The translations under genes were made by a program, and so were the position numbers. A model generated the notes under the pieces. The model made no database searches and had not been told where the DNA came from. It worked only from the letters and a program-made list of their open reading frames with translations. From Nemertoderma westbladi (Eukaryota > Xenacoelomorpha > Nemertodermatida > Nemertodermatidae): a stretch of DNA of 64,000 nucleotides. This document shows, piece after piece, positions 23,301-32,709 of this stretch (its first letter is position 1; every line of letters begins with the position of its first letter). The stretch lies in the NCBI GenBank assembly GCA_032718475.1, contig JAUCBJ010006272.1, forward strand, positions 1 through 64,000, in the 5' to 3' direction.

Positions 23301-26300
23301 GCTCGAATCCGATAGGCCTAAGTATTCCAACTACCCTAGAGGTCTGTTCCCTGTGTTCTGTACCGTAATATACCGGTATTCTTACCGTACCTTGTACCTA
23401 CCACCATAGCAGAATGTTGTGCGCTAGATGCCACACTTTGTTACCTCATAACTCCCTATTCTGTAATTTGTGTGGGAACCCTGTAAAGAACCCTAGTGAA
23501 TTGCCCTCTGGTACTGATGGCGTTTTCATTGGCAGCAGCGGTGAAGGAACCAGTACCGGTACCAACCAAGCCACATTTCGTTTTAGGGAATTCCTAACTG
23601 AAAAAAGAAGAGGCCATCTAGGACCTACCACCAGCTCTAAACGTCCGAAAGCGTTAGTCGATGATGATGTGACCGTGAACATTGGGGCTTGTTGTAGATA
23701 TACTGATAGGAATAGGCCCGGTACAAAATTGAAACAAGTCTGGCGCAAAACGTTACAAATATCGATTTCTAAATACTCAAATTACGACGAACTTCTCCAA
23801 GCATCATTACGCAAATACCGCGTTATTTTTAAGGACGTATTTCATCATTCAGTGAATGATGACAGCTTCATATTGTTATACATGGACCATACTCCGGCCA
23901 ACAAGTTGCCCATAGACACTGGAGATTTTGTTTTAGACAAATATCAAGCTGAGATTTGTAAACCTTTCCGCCGACTCACATTTCTTCTTTGTTCGAAAGA
24001 TGACTATAATCTATATATAGGCCTAGGTACGGACGAGCCGATAGGAGGCGGTACGGACGAGCCGAGAGGAGGCGGTATGGACGAGCCGAGAGGAGGCGGT
24101 ACGGACGAGCCGAGAGGAGGCGGTACAGAAGAGTCAAGCTCAAGAGTCGGTCCAGAACCAAGTTACCCCGATGTCATTTTTGTTGACGATTCTGATGATT
24201 TGGAGATTCGGAGTTGTGTATCTACCACTGAGGATCCGGAAAGAGTTGAAGAGGTGTCGGTATGTGAAACCAACCTCTTGCTGTCCGAAAGTGAAATGGA
24301 GTTTTTAAAAGATATTCAATTTCATTATGACTATGATATAGTATTGGAAGAACTTCAAAAAGTAAAAATTCGTCGACGAATATTATTTGATGAAATGTTA
24401 CGAATTGCTCGAACCTTGAATCCTTGTCGCGGAATTTTAGTGACATTTAGTGGTGAACCAGGTTGTGATGAGGGGGGACTGCGGCGAGATTTGTTTGGCT
24501 GCTTCCTAAGTTAAAGTACCACAATCGTCATTGTTTTATGAAATCGATGGCTTTGTGATTCCATCGGCGGCAGATGTATTGAAAGTAGCGAATGGAATGT
24601 TTTCTCTTATAGGAAAAATATTTTATTTAGTTCTGATTCACGGCGAACAATTTATCGGCATATTGCACCCTTTGGTTAGTAGATACATCGCATTTGGCAT
24701 TGCTGATGGCTGCTTGGATTTTCTGGAAATAATTAATCTCGTTCCTTCGGACATTAGACAACTCTTAGATGGTGAAATTTCGGATGCACTCGAGATAAGA
24801 TGTGGAGCTCTTGGTCTTCTAATAAATTCAAATGTCAATGACAGCGAATTGACGAGAAGAAAATTCGCCGAAGTTGTACTTACATCGCTCTTGTTGACGA
24901 ATAAATCAGCAATCGATTCACTGCGAGACACCTTGGTTAAATTGTTAGAGTAATTGAAGTAATTCATCCAGTAATTACCCCACGATCTCCGCAAATGGGA
25001 CCACCACCCTTCTATTCGTTGATTCCTGTGAGAACCAATGTATCTGTGGGCGTCAATATCATTCCGAAAAAAAGCTTGCGCCGCCGCCATGGTACCATTT
25101 TCAGTCCCCCGATCAGTTTCAACCTGTATGGGACATCCATATAGTTGTATAGCTTCCAAAAAGAAAAAACATATATTGTTAGGGTTATTGTTAGAAATGA
25201 CGACTTTTAGCCACAAAATATAACGCGACCAACCATCGATAGCACCGTGGATTGGAAATCCATAAGGTTTAAGTTTATCATGTCCATCCACGTGCCAAAC
25301 TGCATTAGGTCCGATATTGAAGTACTGGCGGCGCTGAAGTCGATGACGACGCCGGAGTTCGGTTGCCTCAGGACAAAGTGTACGTAATATAAGGGCTACT
25401 GTTGATCGGGGAACATGAATGCCCTTAAGTTTTAATTGATGCCAGACACTCCGATATCCCCAACATGACGAAGAACCATGAATCAGCGATGTAACGGCAT
25501 TAACAACCATATCATAATCAAAATTATTACCAGTATTTCGGCGAGTCAGCCCGAGGTCACGCAATCGACGACAGAGTGTTCGTCTACTTGAAATTATTAT
25601 GCCATGATTATTTGACAAAATATTTAGTAATTCTCGGTGAGTGTGGCCTTCTTTGTAGTAATGTGTTAAAATATTGTTAATTAAATTAATGTCTTCCATA
25701 GTATATATCCTACCGTAATAAATATATTGATACACTCTATGGCCCTTCGCGCAGTACGTGAGTTACATGAAATAAATGTACAGTATTGTCAGTTCGCATA
25801 GGTTGTGGGCTGGGATATACATGCTGATATGGTAATCGGGGGGTGAATTTTTAGGGGGGTGGTAATTCTCTGCTACACCGGTAGTTGTAAAATAATCAGA
25901 TACCGCATCAGGTATGGGGGCTACCGACAACGACAGCGGCCTATGAGCTAAGTAGCAAAGGTGAACGGACACTGACACTACTACAGTAGGCCTGCTACAC
26001 TCTACTGTTGTACTGATACTAGCGAATAAATGGGTTGCTAAGCAACCTTGAAGATGGTTGCTAAGCAATCGAACTCATGCCAACTACACACATATGCCAA
26101 CTACACACATATGCCAACTACACACATGTGCCAACTACACACACATGCCAACTACACATGCCAACTACACACACATGCCAACTACACACACATATGCCAA
26201 CTACAACCATATGCCAACTACACACACGTGCCAACTACACACACATGCCAACTACACACACATGCCAACTACACACACATATGCCAACTACACACACATA

Positions 26301-29300
26301 TGCCAACTACACACACGTGCCAACTACACACACATATGCCAACTACACACACGTGCCAACTACACACATGTGCCAACTACACACACATGCCAACTACACA
26401 CACATGCCAACTACACACACGTGCCAACTACACACATGTGCCAACTACACACACATGCCAACTACACACACATGCCAACTACACACACATAAAAAATCAG
26501 ATTTTATGTGTAAGGTTGACTGGCACTTGTGGGCTTCCGTAGCAATCAGTACGTTCCGATCCCGATTTGCATATTGTCTGTGTATATAAGGACCTGTTTT
26601 CTCACTTTTCTTACCTTCTTGCAACTTCACCCTCTGCTTGCGGAAGAAGCTTCCGACTTTTACAGCAGTAAAGTTTTTATTTTTTTAGCGGCCTTTTTAT
26701 CTGTAAATAGTATTTCTGTATTTTCTGCATTTTCTGTAATATCTTTTAACTTTTAACTGAATATAACGATATAATATGTAGTTCCGGCAGATCTCATCGA
26801 TTTCAACCTTTGTTTTCTTCTCTACTCCCCAGCCCATACAGTCCCCTTCATCACACGCCAATAAGCCAATAATCTCACTTGTTAAGACCCGACGGAACAG
26901 ACGCAGTCTTCCCCAGTCTCTCTCTCTTCAACTCTGCGCCGTTCCGCACACGCATGCGCATTATACAGTTGGTGATTAGTTAATTAATTACAATTGGTGG
27001 TCAATGCTACATATAAATTTCAGCTTTCTTATTTCAAGTAGTAGAAAATAGGACTAGTGCATTTTGAAAGTTGAAAGTTGAAATTAGACAGTTAATGTAT
27101 TAACGTCTCCATATAGGAGACGTGTTCTAGAATGTGTTCTATCTATTGGTTGAAAGTTGTGAGTTGAAAGCTTTTGTATGACGCGGTCCTAGAGGTGCCA
27201 CTTTCCCGTGCCGGGAATCATGGGGTATAATTAAGGATATCTGGATGGCACTTGTACCAGAATGGTGGTGTGAATCTCTTACACACATACCATGCAAGAA
27301 TTAAGTTTATCTATAATCTAGAGGTGATCTACTTCACATGCCTGACATTGTGCCATTACTAATATATAATGATATTTAATGATGTCCGATATGACCTGTG
27401 ACCATATGGCCCATGCAATTAGTGTTTGGCGGCCAGCATCAATTCCCAGTAAAGGGTGTATAAATGTCGTACTGGTTGGTGTTCTCCTAAGCAAGACATT
27501 TTAAATGTTAGTGTTATTAGGCATTATGAGAAACTTAATAGTTTCAGATAGGAGCCTTCTGATTGCATCTCCTGTTTCATTTTTCATCTTCATCGGTATA
27601 TTTATGTTATTGATATGTTTCCAGCTCACTATTTCAATCGCTGTACTGTATGGAACAGTACGACCATTTTACTGATAATTAACTCTTATCACCGATTTCT
27701 AATTATTAAAGTTACCAGTAATATAATAACAAAATATCAAACTTACTCATTTCCAACATGGGAGCATCCCCCATAGATTCACTGGGAGATGGTATCGATT
27801 CGTCGCTCGCCATCGACTCATTGGGGGAAAATGAGGCTTTTGGTTCTTCAGAAGAGCTCACCTGCAATTCAATTATAACCGGTACTGTATTATTTTTTTT
27901 TCAGTTATCTAAGAAGAAGTTTTGATTAGAACAACAAAGTTACCAATAGTAACTGTTTGAGGTAAATCTGCGATTCAATTAAATCTGTATAATAAATGGA
28001 ACACTTAAGTCCAAATGCACACATGAGCTTTCATCTTTCATCTTTCACTTTTTATATTTTAGAAAACACTGCCGTCTATGGATGTATTAACACAAGGTCT
28101 TTCATATCAACTTTCATCTTTCAAATTGCGTGTGATATGTTCAATTTTTTTGAAAGATGTTATGGATTTCCATATGGTTATATAAAATTTGTATGTTGGC
28201 GGATTCAATCCGCTACGAGCCAAGACTTCAATACCGCCCAGTACTTAGAAATCGATGAACAACAGCAATACAGCCAGCCATCAATACAAGAAGCAAGAAA
28301 CACCGCGACGAGAGAAACATAACTGTAGCAGTTCCTTAGAGCCCATTTTAGAGGCCATATCCATTTCGATTAAATTTCATTTTCTGTTGACGTTTTTCAC
28401 TGTTTATCCCCCAACGATGTGGCCCCAACAACATAGTCAAATTCAAATGGCAGCAAGATAGGAACGCTGTTTTCGACAATATTAAGTACCTTCCTAAAGG
28501 TATAAGTGTATTAGACTACGATTACGATTAGTGTATATGACCTACGGAAATCCGATGTAATCACCACTGCTTCCTCGCGCAGCGGAAAGGTTAGGGTCCA
28601 ACTTGACGGTAGTTGACGATACAAAACCATAAACACGTTCGAGGATAACATCTTCACTACTTGGCTGAATGAAACCACCAAACTTAATGATACCGCGAAG
28701 CTAAAATGAAATCAGAACATGTCTTGGTCTCAATCCTGCAACCAAGTTATCCGGTGACAGAGATCCTCCAGAAGATTCGGCGTCGGATCTACCTAACACA
28801 ACTGACACTGTTTGCCGATGAAACAACTCTCCATTCTGCACAATTCTCACCTTTCTACCTACACTCATCAACCAAACTAATCTTGAACTAGCTAAACTTT
28901 CCGAATGGCTAACTGACAATTGCTTATCACTTAATTTGGAAAAAAAAGAATACACAATGTTCTCCAATACGCATCAACACACCCCGGGTCACATACTATG
29001 GCACTTCAACCAAATAGACAAATTATTCAAAATTTATCGGCATCCTTGTAGATAACAAACCAACATGGAAAATTCAACTTAACCACATAATTAAGAAAAA
29101 ATACTCAATACGGTGCCCTATTTATGTAAGATGTATCTAATAAGGTAATACCACCATTCGTCCACCAACCTCCACTATGTTTACTAAACTACTGAACTAT
29201 CTCACACGTCTAGCTACAGTACCATTTATTACACACACGTCTAACTACAGTACCATTTATTACACACACGTCTAGTTATCATTTATTGTATAATATGTGC

Positions 29301-31746
29301 AATGGGAATATCGGATTACCAAATTAAAATTAAACTTAATTTTAACATATAATGCCTTAAATTTACATCCTGACACCAGCCAGCGGTCGTGGGTTCGAGA
29401 CCCGCTCCTGGTGAAGTTTAGTTTCTCTATGAATGATTTAAAGGGACTAAATAAATTGGGACTAGCCACCTTGCATCCTTAAATGGTTGCTAAATGATTA
29501 GCCTACCACTGTACTAGAATGTGACAGAATTCCTTCACAATATAATTTCCCAATTTAATTTCCCAATTTCTACAATTTCATCAGAAACATTTTAATTCGT
29601 TTCAAAATATCGCATTTAATGTAAATTACATGTATTGATCCTAACAATCGATGATAATTTAATAAATACTGTACAATAATGCACATCCATATAAAATATG
29701 TTTTGTTTCTTAAAATTAAAATTATTCTACAAACAAATTAAATATGCTATTTTTTTTTTATAGTAAATATATTATCTGACATACTATAATTTTGATTAAA
29801 TATTTTGATTTATTTAATATCAATAATTAAAAAAAGTCAATCAGTTGTTTTCCATTATTACTAAATATATTTTTTAAAATATTAATTAAATATTTTTCAT
29901 ATTATTAAATATATATTATTTATATTACTTATTCCCTATTGACAGTTTGTTTAAGGGGGGGTAGCACCCCCTATTTTGAAAATTGACAAAAAACTTTTTT
30001 TTCTATCATGTGATGAATTTAATGGAGATTTCAAATCTGCAAGCAGTTTTCTCATATCTTTTCTCAAACTCAAGGTATTACCCTAAACGTTGTTTTACTA
30101 GTTTTCTGTTTAGCAAGAATGAAAAATTTCGTTGAATTTCATCCATTTTTGACAAAGTTATTGTTGAACATAGAAAAATTGTATTATCTAAAATAGCGGG
30201 AAGGTTTGAATTGTTCCTTAAACTTTAAACACCCATATCTTAGAATGAAATTTTTTTTTATGAAAAAGGTTTTTTATTTCTCCGTCAATTTTAACTCTAA
30301 TGAGTTGAAATTTGGTACTCTGTTAAGAATACCTTTCTCCATACTTCTTCTGTACAAAATTGGTTGGAAATGCCATGAAGTCTTTTTATATCAAAAAGGC
30401 CTAAAAAAGCCCTTTTTTGGGCCCTTTTGTTCAGAACATTTGTTCAGAACAGAACAATTGGATGCAGGGTTCTTCTGAACTTATATTCCAAATTTCGACA
30501 AATTTGAACAAATATTGGCGGCAAAATAGCCCTTGGCGCAAAAAGTCACTGTTGGCCATTACGGAGCCATTTTGGGGCCAATTTTAAAAATATTTGGTTT
30601 GGTTATTCTTACGTTATTCGTTATTACGGTTATTCTTATGTTTAGTAGCACAACAAATAATTTTCACCAAACTTTAGGGTCCACATACTCAAAAATGTGA
30701 GATTCAATTTGGGGGTGCTACCCCCTCTTAAGAAGTTTTTATCAAAATTTAATAGACGATTGATCGATCAGCCTGCTTCGTTTATGGGTCTGCCGTTTAT
30801 GTGTCATGTGATAATTTTATTTATTATATTTATACAAAGTACACAGTAATTCTACCCTACTAGTCATTTTGCAACTAACCTCGTAACCGTCCAACAACAG
30901 AAGTTGACTGGATCGGAATTCCGAGTTGGACCCCTGCGGTGGGCTGCTGATTCCATTATTAGTGGCGACCGCATCGGTCCCGTCTGGATCCCGATGATCT
31001 AGAACATCGGGATACATTGGGACAATCTCACCGCGGTCTCCTATAGCCCCGGCCAATCCCGATTGAGGAGGCTGTACCATCTCGGGTTCAGGTTGGTTGC
31101 TAAGCAATGAAGTGGCGTCAGTTTGAGTGATTTGGGAACCGACAACGGCAGTGCTTTTCGCGAAACCGTAAGTGACAGTTTCGCTTCGTGTGCCCTTTAT
31201 TCCAGGTTGTGACGTGAACGAATCTCGCTTTATATCCTTATCTTTCTTAGGTTTAGAAGGCGTGACGTCATCCAGGAAGGACTGTTTCGCTTTCGATTTG
31301 GCAAATATGACGTCATCATCAAATAGAGATTTTTTCTCTTTTTTTCTTTTCCGTCGTAGTGAGTAGACACTTTGAGCGGCGAGTATTATAAGAAACAGTA
31401 GAATTATTCCTATTGTTATTCCCAAGTAGAATGTATAGGTGTGTGTAGCTTCCTTTAGTACCGATAGTATGTATTCTAGTGTGCCGATCGGTTCCGTTAC
31501 GGTATCGGAATCCCATGTAGAATTGTAGTTACTAACATTTTCACTTAAATTTGAATTCAAATAAATGTTTCCAACTGTATAGTTTTGTGTTTGGTTAGCT
31601 ATCATCTCCTCCCCAGGTGTTGATTGAGATGTAACCACAGTCTCATCATCCTGTCGTGTCTCAAACACATTATCCCACCGTTCTTCAAACTCATCGTTTA
31701 CGATCCTTCGGATAATTTCTTGACTGTCTTTCCTGATTTGTCTCAT
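17369..31746 (-). CDS. Synaptotagmin-like protein, minus-strand paralog (six exons)
   Basis: Exons by splice sites: 31746-30880, 27861-27747, 20046-19828, 19410-19210, 18257-18046 and 17692-17369, giving 645 aa with intron phases 0,1,1,1,0. The N-terminus has NxS/T sites, then a single membrane segment (TFYLGITIGIILLFLIILAA) and a basic stop-transfer (LRRKRKKEKK). A long Ser/Pro-rich cytosolic linker follows, then C2A (LEVWDNDRFRRD calcium loop) and C2B (AMDFGGKSDPY, VKDKDKIKADD), ending with the WHxL motif (WHNL). The acidic calcium-loop residues are present in both C2 domains. This is the layout of a calcium-sensing vesicle-fusion protein; the exact synaptotagmin class is not assigned. The exon 4 donor is the weak GTTTGT. 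Intron 2 (7.7 kb) hosts a DNA transposon and a minisatellite. The start is the first Met of exon 1. Confidence 0.9.
18735..19085 (-). pseudogene. 3'-end fragment of retrotransposon family B in intron 4
   Basis: This matches the 3' part of the reverse-strand element at about 41240-41520. Shared words include TATGCCGGCTTATCGAC, CCTTTAAGATGCGTCTCAAG and AAAGTCATGGGCTGTC. It lies in intron 4 of the minus-strand synaptotagmin gene, in the same orientation as that gene. It is truncated and non-coding. Confidence 0.85.
20575..22316. repeat. Compound 42-bp / 58-bp minisatellite in intron 2
   Basis: 20575 to about 21760 consists of 42-bp units of the form AACAGAAGCAGTCGCATAGG, ATCGGACAGA, GAAAGCATGGCC. 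From about 21740 to 22316 the unit changes to 58 bp: the first 30 bp are shared, then come AAAGCCCATTAGATTACTGG and CAGTAG. One 58-type unit is also embedded near 21303-21360. Because 42 is a multiple of 3 the array is open in several frames, but these are repeat artefacts inside an intron. Confidence 0.9.
22574..22716. repeat. Imperfect direct repeat, about 77-bp spacing
   Basis: GGATCGAAACATATAGGTTG and GGATCGAACCGTATAGGTTG start two related blocks that each run to GCCGATATGTTT. The pair ends just before the 6-bp target site of the DNA transposon at 22744. No function is seen. Confidence 0.6.
22796..23063 (-). repeat. Left subterminal 17-bp repeat array of the transposon
   Basis: About 15 copies of TGTGTGTAGTTGGCATG or shortened forms occur directly inside the left terminal repeat. 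The same unit appears inverted at 26077-26489. Unit length varies (11-19 bp) through changes in the TG run. Confidence 0.9.
23414..24953 (+). CDS. HECT-type E3 ubiquitin-ligase-like protein of the transposon (frameshifted, C-lobe missing)
   Basis: ATG at 23414 opens a 366-codon frame. An N-terminal zinc ribbon (CARC...CNLC, Cys at residues 3, 6, 17, 20) is followed by an acidic-Gly repeat (six-residue GTDEPR-type units with Gly, about residues 205-238). Next comes VIFVDDSDD, which looks like a SUMO-interacting motif. The start of a HECT N-lobe follows, with the diagnostic GEPGCDEGGLRRDLF. The frame ends at 24514, and the HECT homology continues one frame over from about 24510 to 24953 (FYEIDGFVIPS, LVHGEQFI-like segment). 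A one-base frameshift near 24510 is therefore likely; an intron is less so. The C-lobe with the catalytic Cys is absent. The closest layout I know is G2E3-type ligases. Its transposon role is unknown; an accessory to transposition is inference. Confidence 0.75.
24638..25735 (-). CDS. Integrase/transposase (rve-type DDE) of the IS3EU-like transposon
   Basis: The frame opens near 25735 and encodes a helix-turn-helix-like N-terminus (HRELLNILSNNHGIIISSRRTLCRRLRDLGL). A helical segment (VWHQLKLKGIHVPRSTVALIL) and an integrase core follow. The acidic triad can be read as D in VWHVDGHDK, D in VETDRGTENG and E in RNQRIEGWW. The last recognisable part is WGNYWMNYF at about 24960. The remaining 105 codons are the antisense of the HECT gene and look unrelated to integrases, so the true C-terminus seems deleted or replaced. 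The gene converges on the HECT gene. An internal Met is also possible as start; the first is used here. DDE assignment rests on motif spacing. Confidence 0.82.
   Translation of the reverse strand: MYQYIYYGRIYTMEDINLINNILTHYYKEGHTHRELLNILSNNHGIIISSRRTLCRRLRDLGLTRRNTGNNFDYDMVVNAVTSLIHGSSSCWGYRSVWHQLKLKGIHVPRSTVALILRTLCPEATELRRRHRLQRRQYFNIGPNAVWHVDGHDKLKPYGFPIHGAIDGWSRYILWLKVVISNNNPNNICFFFLEAIQLYGCPIQVETDRGTENGTMAAAQAFFRNDIDAHRYIGSHRNQRIEGWWSHLRRSWGNYWMNYFNYSNNLTKVSRSESIADLFVNKSDVSTTSANFLLVNSLSLTFEFIRRPRAPHLISSASEISPSKSCLMSEGTRLIISRKSKQPSAMPNAMYLLTKGCNMPINCSP
26077..26489 (+). repeat. Right subterminal 17-bp repeat array of the transposon
   Basis: About 24 copies of CATGCCAACTACACACA are the inverse of the left array and end just inside the right terminal repeat. 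Because 17 is not a multiple of 3, all frames stay open and produce meaningless Thr/His/Cys-rich ORFs. The length difference from the left array shows independent expansion. Confidence 0.9.
28250..29120 (+). pseudogene. Decayed CR1/jockey-like non-LTR retrotransposon fragment
   Basis: 28310-28400 reads like the middle of an APE-type endonuclease (EPILEAISISIKFHF then FTVYPP). 28780-29100 reads like an RT: DLPNTTD, then after a frameshift LFADETTLHS (YADD-type site changed to FADE), ELAKLSEWLTDNCLSLNLEK, and further on IGILVDNKPTW. The two parts are much closer than in a full element, so there is an internal deletion, and several frame breaks. It lies between exons 1 and 2 of the minus-strand synaptotagmin gene. 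Confidence 0.65.
29372..29510 (+). other. tRNA-like 3' half, possible SINE fragment
   Basis: GTGGG-TTCGAGA-CCCGC (29388-29404) is a perfect tRNA T-arm (5-bp stem, 7-nt loop) with the RNA polymerase III B-box GGTTCGAGACC. Outside it CACCAG and CTGGTG can pair. No A-box or D-arm was found upstream, so it is not a functional tRNA. The following sequence to about 29510 could be a SINE body, but no second copy was seen here. Confidence 0.4.
29955..30727. mobile_element. TTAA-flanked MITE-like element, copy 1
   Basis: The ends are GGGGGGGTAGCACCCCC and its near inverse, directly flanked by TTAA on both sides (29951-29954, 30728-30731). 773 bp. A homologous 905-bp copy is at 49750-50654. TTAA targets with G-rich 5' ends fit Kolobok-type better than piggyBac-type transposons; this is from memory. 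No transposase frame is present. It lies in intron 1 of the minus-strand synaptotagmin gene, 150 bp from exon 1. Confidence 0.75.
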
Positions 31747-32709
31747 TGATTAGGCGTAACTTAACATCTAAAGTTAGATTTAATTCAGATTCAATAAATT
31801 TATTATCGCGTTTCAACAATAGACCGTATTAAAATGCTATTTAAATATAAACTCCTTCAACATTACGGAATAATAGGTTTTTTTAAATATGTTTGGTCAC
31901 AAGAATTACCGGTAGTGGTGGTTAAACGTTGTTCTTTGCGTTCAGCAATACTGTAGAGTTGAAGGTAATAATTATTAGAGTAAACCAATATTGATAGATC
32001 CATAGTTAGTGTGAAAAATCATAAACAGTCACCATAGCACTGGGATATAATCACCCTAGCTAAGATGTGTGCCAGGTTTGTATTCTCAATTAGTAAAAGA
32101 GACAAGTGCCAAATAGATGTTTAGTTCTTATTCATGATTACCTATACTGAATTGGCTACCACATTCTAAGCCAAGTTATAAACAATAACCTATATGGTCA
32201 CTACAGTTGTATTTTGCAGGATTATCTCTGACGGTATTCCCTTCTACATCAAAGAAGTCATAGAACCGATGATTCTATATATATATACATCAACATGAAC
32301 GCGGGGGTGGTTGCTAAGCATCATATGTAAACTTAGGATTGTACATCAAAGAAGTCATAGAGCCGATGATTCTATATATATATACATAAACATGAATGCG
32401 GGGGTGGTTGCTAAGCATCATGTGTAAACTTAAAATTGTACATTCTAACTAACCTCTGTTCCTCAAGACTAACATTTTAATTTCTATGTCTATTATCACT
32501 TATAACATTAACATTACTTTATTATATATATATACTTAGTTATATTGTACAAACCATCGACAAGGACTAAAAATTTTAATCTTTTTTTCATTCTCTCTAA
32601 ATTTTAATCTTTTTTTCATTCTCTCTAAATTTTAATATTTTTTTCATTCTCTCTAAAATTTAATCTATTTCATCTCTTTAAGATAAAGGACTATATTATC
32701 ATTTAATAT
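31747..32709. promoter_or_regulatory. Shared intergenic region of two divergent synaptotagmin genes
   Basis: 963 bp separate the two start codons, which face away from each other, so both promoters and 5' UTRs should lie here unless there are upstream non-coding exons. It contains two 97-bp direct repeats (32246 and 32343 onward), each with a TATATATATA run and GGTTGCTAAGCATCAT. It also contains about four copies of a 28-bp T-rich unit at 32570-32665, next to the plus-strand gene. No transcription start can be fixed. Confidence 0.55.

Larger units (their letters stand above)
22744..26541. mobile_element. IS3EU-like DNA transposon (3.8 kb) with terminal repeats and target duplication
   Basis: The ends are TACGGAAGCCC... 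and ...GGGCTTCCGTA. The first 60 bp or so are almost identical in inverted orientation and run directly into inverted arrays of a 17-bp unit. A perfect GCAATC flanks both sides (22738-22743 and 26542-26547). Inside are a plus-strand HECT/zinc-ribbon gene and a minus-strand integrase, convergent and overlapping. From memory, IS3EU elements have TAYGG...CCRTA ends and 6-bp duplications, which fits; this is recall, not a search. The frameshifted HECT gene and truncated 3' ends suggest this copy is dead. It lies in intron 2 of the minus-strand synaptotagmin gene. Confidence 0.88.

Noticed and set aside
26048-26589. Three overlapping 140-170-codon Thr/His/Cys-rich ORFs, and their mirror set at 22735-23095
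   Set aside because: All are frames of the 17-bp subterminal arrays of the transposon.
30206-30478. Small conserved peptide shared with 50139-50348 (MNCSLNFKHPYLRM)
   Set aside because: Both lie within copies of the same MITE; the similarity is explained by DNA homology and the frames diverge soon after.
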